The position numbers were made by a program, and so were the translations under genes. The notes beneath the pieces are model-generated. The model had not been told where the DNA came from. It was given only the letters and a program-made list of their open reading frames with translations, and ran no database searches. DNA of 34,152 nt from a candidate division Zixibacteria bacterium 4484_95 (GTDB lineage: Bacteria; Zixibacteria; MSB-5A5; UBA10806; 4484-95), in the NCBI GenBank assembly GCA_002085375.1, contig NATP01000037.1, positions 1 through 34,152 of the forward strand, in the 5' to 3' direction. Within the stretch, counting starts at the first letter, position 1. Each line of letters opens with the position of its first letter. Shown here piece by piece: positions 1-8,978 of the stretch.

Positions 1-2
1 CG

Positions 3-2075
3 GAGATTGATGTCCTTTCAGGTAATAACGATAGGCAAAGCCCCCAACCCTTAGGTTATCGTAAAACTGATTATGGCAAGGCGGGTGCGATTGAGGAGCC
101 CTACTTCCCGCCTATCATCACCGGCCAGGGAGGACCGGATAACTTCGGCCACATGTGGATCGACTCTGATGAACCGGGAGGCCCCACATATAGCTGGATA
201 GATATATCAGGGATTGGGACACCCATCGATTTTGGGGCTGATATCGACGATGGTAATTCCGGACCACTTCCCTTTGGATTTTCATTCTATTTCTATGGCA
301 ACGAATTTACCTCGATAAATGTCTGCAGCAACGGATGGGCATCGTTTACGGATGGTTCTACTGTAAGTTGGAGCAATTCCTATATCCCCGATCCTGCACT
401 CCCTAACGACATGCTGGCTATATTTTATGACGACTTGAATTTTGAGAACGGTGGTACTGGCTATTTCTATACAAACAATGTTGATACCGCCATCATAACC
501 TGGGACCATGTTCCCGATTGGCGCCAGGAAGGTATCTTCACTTTTCAGATTATATTGACCGCACCGGCACACATAACCTACCAGTACTCCGAGATGGGCC
601 CGGGACGGTTAGACGAATGCTCCATCGGTATCGAGAACTCAAACGGTAGCGATGGCCTTGAGGTTGCCTACAATGCTTCCTATATGCATAGCAATTTAGC
701 TATAACATTCTATACGCATTGGTTATCCGCCTTTCCCGCGTCAGGCATAATCGATCCCCATGACAGCTTCAACGCTACAATTACTTTTGACGCTTCAATG
801 CTGAGCGAGGGCACATATACCGGCAATATCAACCTTGAAAGCAACGACCCCGTTAATCCGGATGTGGATATACCATGCACATTTGTCGTCAGCTTGACCT
901 ATGAAGCAGATGCCGGGGTTTCGGCAATCCTCAGTCCACCGGATACAGTGGAAAACGGTTTAAGCTACCCCCTTGTCTCCGAAATTAAAAACTATGGAAC
1001 CGAACCGCAAACCTTTGATGTCATCTATGAAATTTATATGTCAGGTTCGTCAACTACCGAAGTTTCCGACACTTTTACAGTTACCAATATGCCCGCAAGT
1101 GACGTAGATACGATTACATTCTCCGATACCTTTACACCAACAGTCGATACAACATATGATCTGATTTCATATACTATTCTCGAAGGTGATTTAAACAACA
1201 GTAATGACACTACAACAACAATTAGCTATTGCCATACACCTGTGTCAATCTGGTATGGTAATTTAGACGGCTCACCCATAACCGGGCTTATAAATAATAG
1301 AGTATACGTTGATGTTTACATTCAGACACCAGAAAATGCCTACATAGCAGATATGCATCTCTGCCTTGGAACAGATGACCAGTATATCGATAGCCTTCTA
1401 AGCGATACCGAGGGTGAATTGTATTATCCGCTTACTGAGTGGGATGATGCCAGCTTTCTACCACCCCAGGGAGTTCCACCCAATCCAGCGGGCTGGTCAA
1501 GTCAGTCATTCTTAGGCTGGGCTGACCTAGCTGGTGATCCAAACCCCTGGCTGCATTTTGAAACTCCGACCAGGATTATGACTTTTGTGGTTAAGACGGT
1601 TAATAACCAGGACTTAATAGGCGATACGGTTCAATGTTTTGCTCCGGGTGTAAATATTCCCAACGGTGGCTCTACAGCTGGTGACACTCTCGGTTTGGTA
1701 ACTTACTCGCTTGTTGAAAACTTCAGCCAGTTATATTTCGGAGAGTCGAGTGGATGTGATTATGTCCCCGGTGATATCAATGACGATGATTATGTTATGG
1801 GTAATGATGTCACCTATGGAGTCCGTTACTTTAAAGGTTTAGGCGATCCGCCACCGGATTCCTGCTGGAATGATTCATCGGGAACCTATCTCTATGCTTC
1901 CGGTGATGTCAACGGCAATTGTGAATTCAGTGGCTCGGATATTACATATCTGGTGGCATTTTTCAAAGGTTATTTAGAGGAGCTTTTGTGGTGCCCATGG
2001 ACACCTCCTCTTAATCCACCAATACCGTTTGGGAAAAACAATGATGAAACACCGGCTGTTCTTCCAAAAAAATAA
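3..2075 (+). CDS. Secreted multidomain protein with C-terminal dockerin-like module (5' partial)
   Basis: The reading frame is open from base 3, so the gene begins left of the window and the ATG at 153 is internal. Residue numbers here count from that ATG. Residues 1-185 form a beta-rich domain ('PFGFSFYFYGN', 'CSNGWASF', 'PNDMLAIFYDDL'), similar to the N-terminal domain of the protein at 19900-21795. A partial BACON-like unit follows at about 190-247 ('GTYTGNINLESNDP'), then a CARDB-like stretch at 252-355. Residues 534-614 hold two dockerin-like calcium loops (GDINDDD and GDVNGNC) with flanking cysteines. The C-terminus is short and basic. It is probably exported, but the signal peptide would lie outside the window. 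No catalytic domain is visible, so the function is unknown; surface binding or structure is a guess. A terminator follows 25 nt after the stop. Confidence 0.85.
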   Translation, partial: EIDVLSGNNDRQSPQPLGYRKTDYGKAGAIEEPYFPPIITGQGGPDNFGHMWIDSDEPGGPTYSWIDISGIGTPIDFGADIDDGNSGPLPFGFSFYFYGNEFTSINVCSNGWASFTDGSTVSWSNSYIPDPALPNDMLAIFYDDLNFENGGTGYFYTNNVDTAIITWDHVPDWRQEGIFTFQIILTAPAHITYQYSEMGPGRLDECSIGIENSNGSDGLEVAYNASYMHSNLAITFYTHWLSAFPASGIIDPHDSFNATITFDASMLSEGTYTGNINLESNDPVNPDVDIPCTFVVSLTYEADAGVSAILSPPDTVENGLSYPLVSEIKNYGTEPQTFDVIYEIYMSGSSTTEVSDTFTVTNMPASDVDTITFSDTFTPTVDTTYDLISYTILEGDLNNSNDTTTTISYCHTPVSIWYGNLDGSPITGLINNRVYVDVYIQTPENAYIADMHLCLGTDDQYIDSLLSDTEGELYYPLTEWDDASFLPPQGVPPNPAGWSSQSFLGWADLAGDPNPWLHFETPTRIMTFVVKTVNNQDLIGDTVQCFAPGVNIPNGGSTAGDTLGLVTYSLVENFSQLYFGESSGCDYVPGDINDDDYVMGNDVTYGVRYFKGLGDPPPDSCWNDSSGTYLYASGDVNGNCEFSGSDITYLVAFFKGYLEELLWCPWTPPLNPPIPFGKNNDETPAVLPKK

Positions 2076-2100
2076 TCTTTAATCATTAGAAAACAACTGT

Positions 2101-2126
2101 AAGGCGGTCGCAAGGCCGCCTTTTTT
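2101..2126 (+). terminator. Rho-independent terminator
   Basis: A nine-base-pair stem (AAGGCGGTC / GGCCGCCTT, one G-T wobble) closes a GCAA tetraloop and runs into a T tract at 2121-2126. It lies 25 nt after the stop of the first dockerin-like gene and ahead of a separate promoter for the M14 gene, so the two genes are probably transcribed independently. Confidence 0.9.
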
Positions 2127-2198
2127 ATCATATCTACCATACTACCCATATACTCTAATCCATTCAATAATTGTCAATTACGCTTACAAGAAAAATAC

Positions 2199-2226
2199 TT
2201 GTCAATAAAAAAATATCTACTATATT
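2199..2226 (+). promoter_or_regulatory. Sigma-70-type promoter of the M14 peptidase gene
   Basis: TTGTCA (2199-2204) and TATATT (2221-2226) are separated by 16 nt, about 65 nt ahead of the ATG at 2291. The predicted leader contains a small stem-loop (AGATTC/GAATCT, 2238-2255) just after the likely start site. GGAGG at 2282-2286 is the ribosome binding site. This is a consensus match only. Confidence 0.55.
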
Positions 2227-2290
2227 GCAATTAAGCAAGATTCTTCTATGAATCTGCAAAGTTAAATATGCACAATTAATTGGAGGATTT

Positions 2291-5275
2291 ATGCGGCGCT
2301 TACTTGTGATTATAACGATTGCAATGTTGATTTCGCTAATTGCAGTCGCATATGCCCAGACAAACCAGGTATATTTCAAATTCGAGATATCGTCTCGTCA
2401 GGAGCTGGTTAGCCTAACCAGAATAATATCCATCGACAACGTTAAAGATAAAACCGTTTATGCTTACGCCAATGACAAACAATTCGATTATTTTAAAACT
2501 TTAGGTTATGACTACACAATACTGCCAAGTCCTAGCTCATTAATTTCTCCGCGGATGGCGGATAGCAGGGAGGCCATCCTTGAATGGGACTCATACCCAA
2601 CATATGGAGAATATGTCAGCATGATGCAACGATTCGAAAGCGATTACCCCGGCCTGTGCATCATAGAAAATATCGGCTATTCGGTTGAGGGACGAGAAAT
2701 CCTTTTCGCTAAACTTTCAGCAAACGTCAATATCGAGGAGAATGAACCGGAGGTAATGTATTCCAGCACCATGCACGGCGATGAGACCACCGGTTATGTA
2801 CTGATGTTGCGATTGATTGATTACCTCTTATCCAACTATGGCACCGATCCCCAGATCACCAATATTCTCGATAGCATGGAGGTCTGGATCAATCCCTTGG
2901 CAAATCCCGATGGCACCTATCATGGCGGTGACAACACAGTTGAAGATGCTATCAGGTTTAACGCCAACGGGGTTGATTTAAACAGGAACTTCCCAGACCC
3001 TGATGAGGGTCCCCATCCCGATGGTAACGACTGGCAACCTGAAACAATTGCCATGATGAACTTCTTCAACCGGCACAGTTTCGTAATATCGGCAAATTTC
3101 CACGGTGGAGCTGAGGTTGTTAACTATCCCTGGGATACTTGGCCCCAGCGCCATGCTGATGATGCCTGGTTCATACAGATTAGCCGTGAGTATGCTGATT
3201 CGGCTCAAACAAATAGCCCTCCAGGATATATGACCGACTTAAATAATGGAATAACCAACGGCTGGGATTGGTATACCATTGCTGGTGGCCGTCAGGACTA
3301 TTTAAACTTCTGGAAAGGGTGTCGCGAGGTTACAATCGAGTTATCACATATAAAACTGCTTCCACCAGAACAACTTCCAGACTACTGGGATTATAATAGG
3401 GCAGCCTTTTTAACCTACTGGGAACAAGCCTATTATGGAATAAAAGGCTTGGTAACTGATGCTTCAACAGGTCTCCCCATAGCCGCTACTATTTCGGTAA
3501 TTGACCATGATATCGATAGCTCCGAGGTCTACACCGACCCCGATGTTGGGGATTATCACCGCATGATAGAGCCGGGTACTTATGACCTTCGTTTCACTTC
3601 CCCAGGATATATACCTTTAACGGTCTATGGTGTAACAGCAATCTTCCGCAATGCTACGGTCGTTGATGTCCAGTTACAACCGGTTCCCGATGAGCCAATG
3701 CTGGAATTTTATGCTCACGATGCTGGTGTTGTAAATGCAGGTGATACAGTGTCCATGTCGATTACTTTGATAAACAACGGTGGCGGTAATGCATACGATG
3801 TTAACGCTACGCTATCTACATCTGATAGCTTTATTGATGTTTTACAACCAAACTCAACCTATCCGACCATAATTGCCCTGGGTGGGACTGGCACCTCTTA
3901 TACCGATTACCAGTTTGCCATCTCGTCGGATTGTCCTGATTATTACTTAGTCGATTTTCAGCTTGACATAACAGCCTCCGGTGGTTACAGCGATACCAGT
4001 CATTTCGACCTACTTGTGGGTGATAGAGTGACGATCTTTGCCGATGACTTCTCATTTAACCAGGGCTGGATAGGCCTTGGTGGTCCTGCCGAGTGGACTA
4101 TCGGAGTTGCTACCGGTGGTCAAGGTTCGGATTCACATGGTGGACCCGACCCGGCTTTAGACCACAGTCCCAGTGATGATAACCAGGTGCTTGGTAACGA
4201 TCTGAATCCTGAGAGCGGCGGTGATTACAACTCCAATATAAGCACTACCTACTGGGTCACCTCTCCAATAATCGATTGCACAGACTATACAGGTGTAATT
4301 ATGACTTACTACCGATGGCTTGGGGTCGAGCGAAATCAATATGACCATGCCTATCTTCAAGCCTTTAACGGTAACAACTGGGTGACGCTTTTTGAAAATC
4401 CCTCAACTACTATCGATGAATCATCATGGAATGAGAAAATCTTCGACCTCTCAAGTATAGCTGACGAAAATCCTGATTTCCAGATTCGCTTTGGACTTGG
4501 CACAACCGATGGATCCCCTAGAGACAGCGTCATCTTTCAAGTTACATTGAATACCGACAGCTTACCTCCCGGAGATTACAGCAGTTCGATTAACTTCACC
4601 TCAAACGATCCGGATACGCCAACAGGCAGTATACCGATTAGCTTGCATGTTCTTGCGCCTAGCATCTCTTTCTCGCTTGATGCCATCACCGACAGTTTAT
4701 ATGAGGACAGCCTGTCGGTGCACGATATCACAATTTACAATAGTGGTGAGGGCATATTATTTATAACATTCAGCAGTGAATATTCATGGATAGGGTTTGA
4801 TGGCGGTCCATATTATATCACCCCCGCAGATAGCGCCATCCTCCAGGTAACCCTCGACGCCACAGACTTATCACCGGATGATTACAGCGGTTCAATAGAT
4901 TTTGACTCAAACGACCCGGATTCGCTTTCTGGAAATATTCCAGTCACACTTACGGTTATGCCTTTATCTCCCGGTTGCGATTATGTCCCCGGCGATATCA
5001 ACGGTGACGGTGATGTTATTGGCAATGATGTAACATTTGGGGTCCGCTATTTCAAGGGGCCCGGTTCGGCTCCACCCGATTCATGCTGGAACGATTCTAA
5101 CGGTTCCTGGTTATACTCGGCAGGAGATGCCAACGGCAATTGCCATTTTACTGGCTCTGATGTCACCTTCCTGGTCGCTTATTTCAAAGGCCACAACCCG
5201 GAAATCTTCTGGTGTCCACAGACACCGCCTGCCCAACCAGCGATTTCTAGTAGAAATAACAAGTTAAAACGATAA
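2291..5275 (+). CDS. Secreted M14 zinc carboxypeptidase with dockerin-like C-terminus
   Basis: This is probably an exported metallocarboxypeptidase that removes C-terminal residues from peptides outside the cytoplasm. A signal peptide ends near residue 22 (AYA-Q). The M14 domain covers about 95-380. Zinc ligands are H162 and E165 (MHGDE) and H271 (NFHGG), with N231/R232 in 'GVDLNRNF' and the catalytic E350 in 'REVTIELSH'. A carboxypeptidase regulatory-like domain follows (383-462), then CARDB-like (about 470-575) and jelly-roll-like (580-745) segments. Next come one partial and one complete BACON-like repeat (746-788, 795-890) and the dockerin-like module (896-976). The ATG has GGAGG four bases upstream. 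The jump at about residue 745 looks like an in-frame domain deletion. All catalytic residues are present, so activity is likely; substrate is unknown. Confidence 0.93.
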   Translation: MRRLLVIITIAMLISLIAVAYAQTNQVYFKFEISSRQELVSLTRIISIDNVKDKTVYAYANDKQFDYFKTLGYDYTILPSPSSLISPRMADSREAILEWDSYPTYGEYVSMMQRFESDYPGLCIIENIGYSVEGREILFAKLSANVNIEENEPEVMYSSTMHGDETTGYVLMLRLIDYLLSNYGTDPQITNILDSMEVWINPLANPDGTYHGGDNTVEDAIRFNANGVDLNRNFPDPDEGPHPDGNDWQPETIAMMNFFNRHSFVISANFHGGAEVVNYPWDTWPQRHADDAWFIQISREYADSAQTNSPPGYMTDLNNGITNGWDWYTIAGGRQDYLNFWKGCREVTIELSHIKLLPPEQLPDYWDYNRAAFLTYWEQAYYGIKGLVTDASTGLPIAATISVIDHDIDSSEVYTDPDVGDYHRMIEPGTYDLRFTSPGYIPLTVYGVTAIFRNATVVDVQLQPVPDEPMLEFYAHDAGVVNAGDTVSMSITLINNGGGNAYDVNATLSTSDSFIDVLQPNSTYPTIIALGGTGTSYTDYQFAISSDCPDYYLVDFQLDITASGGYSDTSHFDLLVGDRVTIFADDFSFNQGWIGLGGPAEWTIGVATGGQGSDSHGGPDPALDHSPSDDNQVLGNDLNPESGGDYNSNISTTYWVTSPIIDCTDYTGVIMTYYRWLGVERNQYDHAYLQAFNGNNWVTLFENPSTTIDESSWNEKIFDLSSIADENPDFQIRFGLGTTDGSPRDSVIFQVTLNTDSLPPGDYSSSINFTSNDPDTPTGSIPISLHVLAPSISFSLDAITDSLYEDSLSVHDITIYNSGEGILFITFSSEYSWIGFDGGPYYITPADSAILQVTLDATDLSPDDYSGSIDFDSNDPDSLSGNIPVTLTVMPLSPGCDYVPGDINGDGDVIGNDVTFGVRYFKGPGSAPPDSCWNDSNGSWLYSAGDANGNCHFTGSDVTFLVAYFKGHNPEIFWCPQTPPAQPAISSRNNKLKR

Positions 5276-5412
5276 AGTAGTTTTCACTGAAATCGAACAA
5301 AATTTTACATTAAAGATGATTGACGGAATCCTTATCATAACCATAAAAAATTCGTATTTTTCAAAGTTCTTAGAAAGGTTATTGCAAACAAGGCGAAATA
5401 ATCTATAAGGTT

Positions 5413-5453
5413 ACACAGATCACTTCGTCACTACACTCCTCAAAATGACAAGT
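5413..5453 (-). repeat. Degenerate dispersed intergenic repeat (CATTGCGAGGAG / GACGAAG family)
   Basis: Read on the minus strand, this spacer contains GTCATTTTGAGGAGTG followed by TAGTGACGAAGTGATCTGTG. It resembles a dispersed element seen in many bacterial genomes, whose core I recall as GTCATTGCGAGGAGC...GCGACGAAGCAATC. The copy has several substitutions and its outer inverted repeat has decayed. It lies between converging genes. I see no second copy in the window, so the repeat call rests on recognising the family. Confidence 0.5.
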
Positions 5454-5515
5454 TAATGTATTATTATTTCTGGGACACTACCCCAGAATACAAAAAATGT
5501 TATCCTTTTTATGAC

Positions 5516-6721
5516 TCAACCAACCACAGGCTTCTCAAGATTTTTAAACCTGATTCTCTTCGGACTCTCTTTAGACTTTACCGATCTGCCAACAAATTTT
5601 TCCTTACTCTTAAACCTTCCCAATCTTGATGCCTGCTCGCCGGCCAACCTTCCCAAAAGATTTAAGACGGTATGGGTATGGGATGGTATGCCTATCGTAA
5701 CTTGAACATAGTTTTCAAAACCGCTAAATCTGGAAAGATTATTTATAAATATATTACTTTTAGACATCGTCTCAACCAGTTTGTCGGCATCGTTTACTTT
5801 CAACAGGAAAAAGTTGCCCGCGGTTATCCTGAACTCGTAGCCCATTCGAGGCAGGTTATCGAAAAGTATCTTTTTTGACATATTAACCTGACGGACATAT
5901 CCTGCGGTATAATTTATATCATCTAAAGCAGCATCGGCGGCAACCTGGGCAAGTGTGCCTGGAGCTTTGAGGTAACCGAGGCGGTTAATAAACTTAAGGT
6001 TTCTTGAGTCGGTAAGAATATACGAAACATCTAAGCCTGCCAGGGCAAATGCCTTAGAGAAGGTTCTAATGACTGCCAAGTTGGGAAATTTGGGAATAAG
6101 GTCAGCCATAGTAATTCCACAGAACTCAAAATAAGACTCGTCGACTAAAACCAGGACATCCTCGGCATATGATAATAAGAAAACGATCTCAGCTTCGGTT
6201 AGTGATGTGCCGGTCGGATTGCCTGGATTAGAAATGTACACTACTCGTGTTTTAGAGTTGATACGGGATATAATCAGTTCAACTGCCGGTGTGAACGGGT
6301 CGGAATACTCCGCTTTAATGATTTTAGCGCCTGCGCTTGCAGCATAATGGCCAAAAAGGTCATCCGATGGCCAGCTTATGACTACTTCAAGGTTATGGTC
6401 AAGATATGTTCTGGCCACCGCCTCCATTGTCTCTGCCATGTTGGCAAAGCAGGCAATGGAATCATAATTGACCCCGCTATACAGCGAAATCTTCCGCCGT
6501 AATTTACGAGCGCTCATATCCGGTTGTTGGTTCAAAGTTCGATCGGAAAGATACCGTGATAAGGCTCTCGTTACAAGCGGTGATGGGCCAATCGTGGCCT
6601 CATTGTTATCAAGCTTCAAAATATCCCTCCCGCTTACAGAAAACAAAGCTTCCTGTAAATCCGTTTTCGGCTCCTCCAGATCAAGGATATGCGAAGCCAC
6701 TCTAACCAAATTCTTTTCCAT
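5516..6721 (-). CDS. HisC-like PLP-dependent aminotransferase, possibly inactive or divergent
   Basis: This is a fold-type I PLP enzyme of the histidinol-phosphate aminotransferase branch. Visible family motifs are 'LDNNEATIGPSP' (37-48), 'SNPGNPTG' (164-171), 'VDESYFEF' (193-200) and 'RTFSKAFALAGL' with the PLP lysine K223. Two arginines normal in HisC are replaced. The position eight residues after the lysine, which contacts the PLP phosphate in E. coli HisC (R222), is D231. The arginine of the C-terminal 'R-(I/V)-(T/S)-(I/V)-G' motif, which binds the substrate carboxylate, is Q340 ('YVQVTIG'). Residues about 366-401 are an extra lysine/arginine-rich tail. No other histidine genes are nearby. 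AGAGG lies about seven bases before the ATG. The fold is certain; the reaction is not, and histidine biosynthesis should not be assumed. Confidence 0.88.
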   Translation of the reverse strand: MEKNLVRVASHILDLEEPKTDLQEALFSVSGRDILKLDNNEATIGPSPLVTRALSRYLSDRTLNQQPDMSARKLRRKISLYSGVNYDSIACFANMAETMEAVARTYLDHNLEVVISWPSDDLFGHYAASAGAKIIKAEYSDPFTPAVELIISRINSKTRVVYISNPGNPTGTSLTEAEIVFLLSYAEDVLVLVDESYFEFCGITMADLIPKFPNLAVIRTFSKAFALAGLDVSYILTDSRNLKFINRLGYLKAPGTLAQVAADAALDDINYTAGYVRQVNMSKKILFDNLPRMGYEFRITAGNFFLLKVNDADKLVETMSKSNIFINNLSRFSGFENYVQVTIGIPSHTHTVLNLLGRLAGEQASRLGRFKSKEKFVGRSVKSKESPKRIRFKNLEKPVVG

Positions 6722-6932
6722 GATAACCTCTTTTTGATATAATTTTAAAAATGTTTGTCATTTTCTTATGGCTCATGTACTATCACCCTATTAGTATTTA
6801 TCGGAAATACGATAATACTCTGAACAACTCATTATCGATATCTCCGGCTAATCAATATCATCAAAATAGCTATTGGTTACAAGTAGCCTATGAATCAGGA
6901 CATATATATTATAAAAACGTAGCTTCTGTTTG

Positions 6933-8978
6933 CTATTTGAATTCTCTTACCAACAATGATTCCGCAACCAGCAGAATTAAAGCAAAGAGCAGGCAGTATT
7001 TCCAGAGCTCAAAACCGAATTTAGCCTGCATTACTTCCTCTTTTAAGCCAACCCGGTTTTCTATGAAGGTCAGGTCCTGGCTAAGCTTTTCTTTTAGATG
7101 TTGTGGAGAAATGGTCTCTACTGCCGATTCGGAGCTGTCATGGTTTACAGAGAAAAAACCAACCGTATCTGAATCGGCGGTAATCGCGTAAAAGCCGGGA
7201 AAGCCAGCAGATGGTATATTAAAGAATGCCCCATATGCCCCTCTTGCGACCTCTATGGTTTCATCACAATCAGGACCTGTAAATCTTGCCGAGGAGGCTT
7301 TAAAACCGGTGGGTAGGTTAATAATCGCCGGCTGTCCTGTCAGGAAATATTCATCGGTCGGGCCGGAGGCAGAGGCTAAATATTCTACTGCTCTGACAAC
7401 AAAAGGTACAATGAATGAGTGTAATGAGATGTCCGAACTTTTCAGGTTAAGGCCTGTGCCCATAACAATAACCCTGCCGTTTTCAGCCATAGCTAAAAGT
7501 ACCGTTTTATCTGAAAGGCGAGCTAAAGGTATCCCTCCCTTAAGGGGGTTAATCACCTGAACCTTCAACGGCGGTATTATAGGCGAATCGAAGCTCTCTG
7601 ATGAATAAATCTTGAATATCGGGTGAGTTAGATCGAAATCGTCGAAACTAAAATATGATTGTCCTTGACTGGTTTTGGATGTTTTAATTTTTTCACCCAG
7701 TTTTATACCGGCTTCGTCGTTGATAAATTTCCTGTAGGCTTCAATATTGCTTTTCTCTCCTAAAATTAAAAACAACCCACCACCGGAAGCGACGAAATCC
7801 CCAAGTGAATTAAAATATGAGGGTGGTAAAGCGCTGATGTTATTAAGAACAATTACATCAAATCCAGCCAGAGTCTGACGACTGAAGTCAGAAATCTCTA
7901 TACCCTTGAATTCAATATAACCAGTACCGGTACGACCAAGACAGTTAACCAACACCTTTAAATCCTCGGCGCTTTCGGATACACCCAGTACTGAGATTCT
8001 CTGGGGAATATTAAAATTAAAATAAAACCTATTATCAGGGTTATAATCATCATCCTCGATCTCGAGATAACCCTGATGCCTGCCGGGGTTCTCCGGAGTT
8101 ATGGCAAATTTCGCAACAGCAGTGCCGAATGGTTTAAGATCGATGGCAGTCTGGGCTTTTTTGTTGCCATCGATAAAAAGTTCCACCAGTTTCCCGGCAA
8201 AGGCTTTGTTATCATAATTTCTAATATAGGCTGCAATTTCAAATTCCTCTCCCGGAGCCAACAGCTGAGGTGGAAATTCTATCTTTGTAATCCCGGCATT
8301 CTCAGAGTCATTGTTATCAAACCCGATCGCGAAATAACGATAATCATTCGAGATTACCTTATCGAAGGGACCTTTCCACCACTTACCATATTGAAAATCA
8401 GAAAGTATGTAAATCTCCTTGTTAAGGTTATAGCTAAGGCTTAAAATTTCCTTAGCCTTTTGCAGACCACTTTTAAAAGCAGGTGGCGATGGCTTAGGTT
8501 GTGAGTTATAAATTGCTTTACGAGCTTGGCTAAAGTCGGAATATGGTCCGCTTACGAGTGGTTTTCCTGAAAGGGTTATCACGGTAATATCATCATTAGC
8601 ATTTAGCAGATCGACAATTTCTGTGGCACCTCGCTTAATATCGTCATAAACAGCACCAGAAGCCGAAAGCTTTTCTGTTGAAAGGGAATTATCAATAAGG
8701 ATAACCGCAGAAGTAGGTGCATGGCTTGAACCATGTCTGCTGGTCAGCGCTGGGCGAGCGAATGCCAGAGCCAGCATTGCAAGTATCATCATCCTGATCA
8801 ACAAAAGAAGAAGCTCGCGTATTTTTAACCAGCGCAGTTTGGATTTTTGCATGACAAGCAGAAATTTCAATGACGAAAAATCTACAATCTTTATCCTGCG
8901 GCGAGAAAGAAAATGGATTAAAAGCGGTATAACCGTAGCAACCAATGCCGCTAAGAATATCGAATTTAAAAACGTCAT
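6933..8978 (-). CDS. BatA-type membrane protein with von Willebrand A-like domain
   Basis: The N-terminus is the double-transmembrane BatA/aerotolerance domain: hydrophobic helices at about 4-24 and 55-77 around 'RRRIKIVDFSSLKFL'. A von Willebrand A-like domain follows, with a metal-site motif DNSLS at 96-100. A CARDB-like stretch lies at about 235-320. A Rossmann-like region resembling class I glutamine amidotransferases comes next (about 330-450, 'GFDVIVLNNISALPP'). One last membrane helix sits at about 655-676. The VWA and amidotransferase-like parts should lie in the periplasm. Proteins of this build occur in Bacteroidetes and FCB genomes, often beside MoxR and DUF58 genes, which are absent here. 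The start overlaps the stop of the upstream TPR gene by ATGA, so the two are translationally coupled. The biochemical role is unknown. Confidence 0.85.
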   Translation of the reverse strand: MTFLNSIFLAALVATVIPLLIHFLSRRRIKIVDFSSLKFLLVMQKSKLRWLKIRELLLLLIRMMILAMLALAFARPALTSRHGSSHAPTSAVILIDNSLSTEKLSASGAVYDDIKRGATEIVDLLNANDDITVITLSGKPLVSGPYSDFSQARKAIYNSQPKPSPPAFKSGLQKAKEILSLSYNLNKEIYILSDFQYGKWWKGPFDKVISNDYRYFAIGFDNNDSENAGITKIEFPPQLLAPGEEFEIAAYIRNYDNKAFAGKLVELFIDGNKKAQTAIDLKPFGTAVAKFAITPENPGRHQGYLEIEDDDYNPDNRFYFNFNIPQRISVLGVSESAEDLKVLVNCLGRTGTGYIEFKGIEISDFSRQTLAGFDVIVLNNISALPPSYFNSLGDFVASGGGLFLILGEKSNIEAYRKFINDEAGIKLGEKIKTSKTSQGQSYFSFDDFDLTHPIFKIYSSESFDSPIIPPLKVQVINPLKGGIPLARLSDKTVLLAMAENGRVIVMGTGLNLKSSDISLHSFIVPFVVRAVEYLASASGPTDEYFLTGQPAIINLPTGFKASSARFTGPDCDETIEVARGAYGAFFNIPSAGFPGFYAITADSDTVGFFSVNHDSSESAVETISPQHLKEKLSQDLTFIENRVGLKEEVMQAKFGFELWKYCLLFALILLVAESLLVREFK

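Noticed and set aside
153-155. ATG at 153 as the start of the first gene
   Set aside because: The frame is open back to base 3 with no stop, and no signal peptide follows this ATG, so the gene starts outside the window.
5468-5488. Hairpin TTCTGGG/CCCAGAA between converging genes as a terminator
   Set aside because: The stem is only 7 bp and no T tract follows on either strand.
6793-6819. Bulged hairpin AGTATT(T)ATCG/CGATAATACT between the BatA-like and aminotransferase genes
   Set aside because: No T tract follows it on the minus strand, so it is not a convincing terminator, and no other role can be supported.
6751-7191. Plus-strand open frame of 146 codons
   Set aside because: Much of it is antisense to the BatA-like gene and it has no recognisable motif or ribosome binding site.
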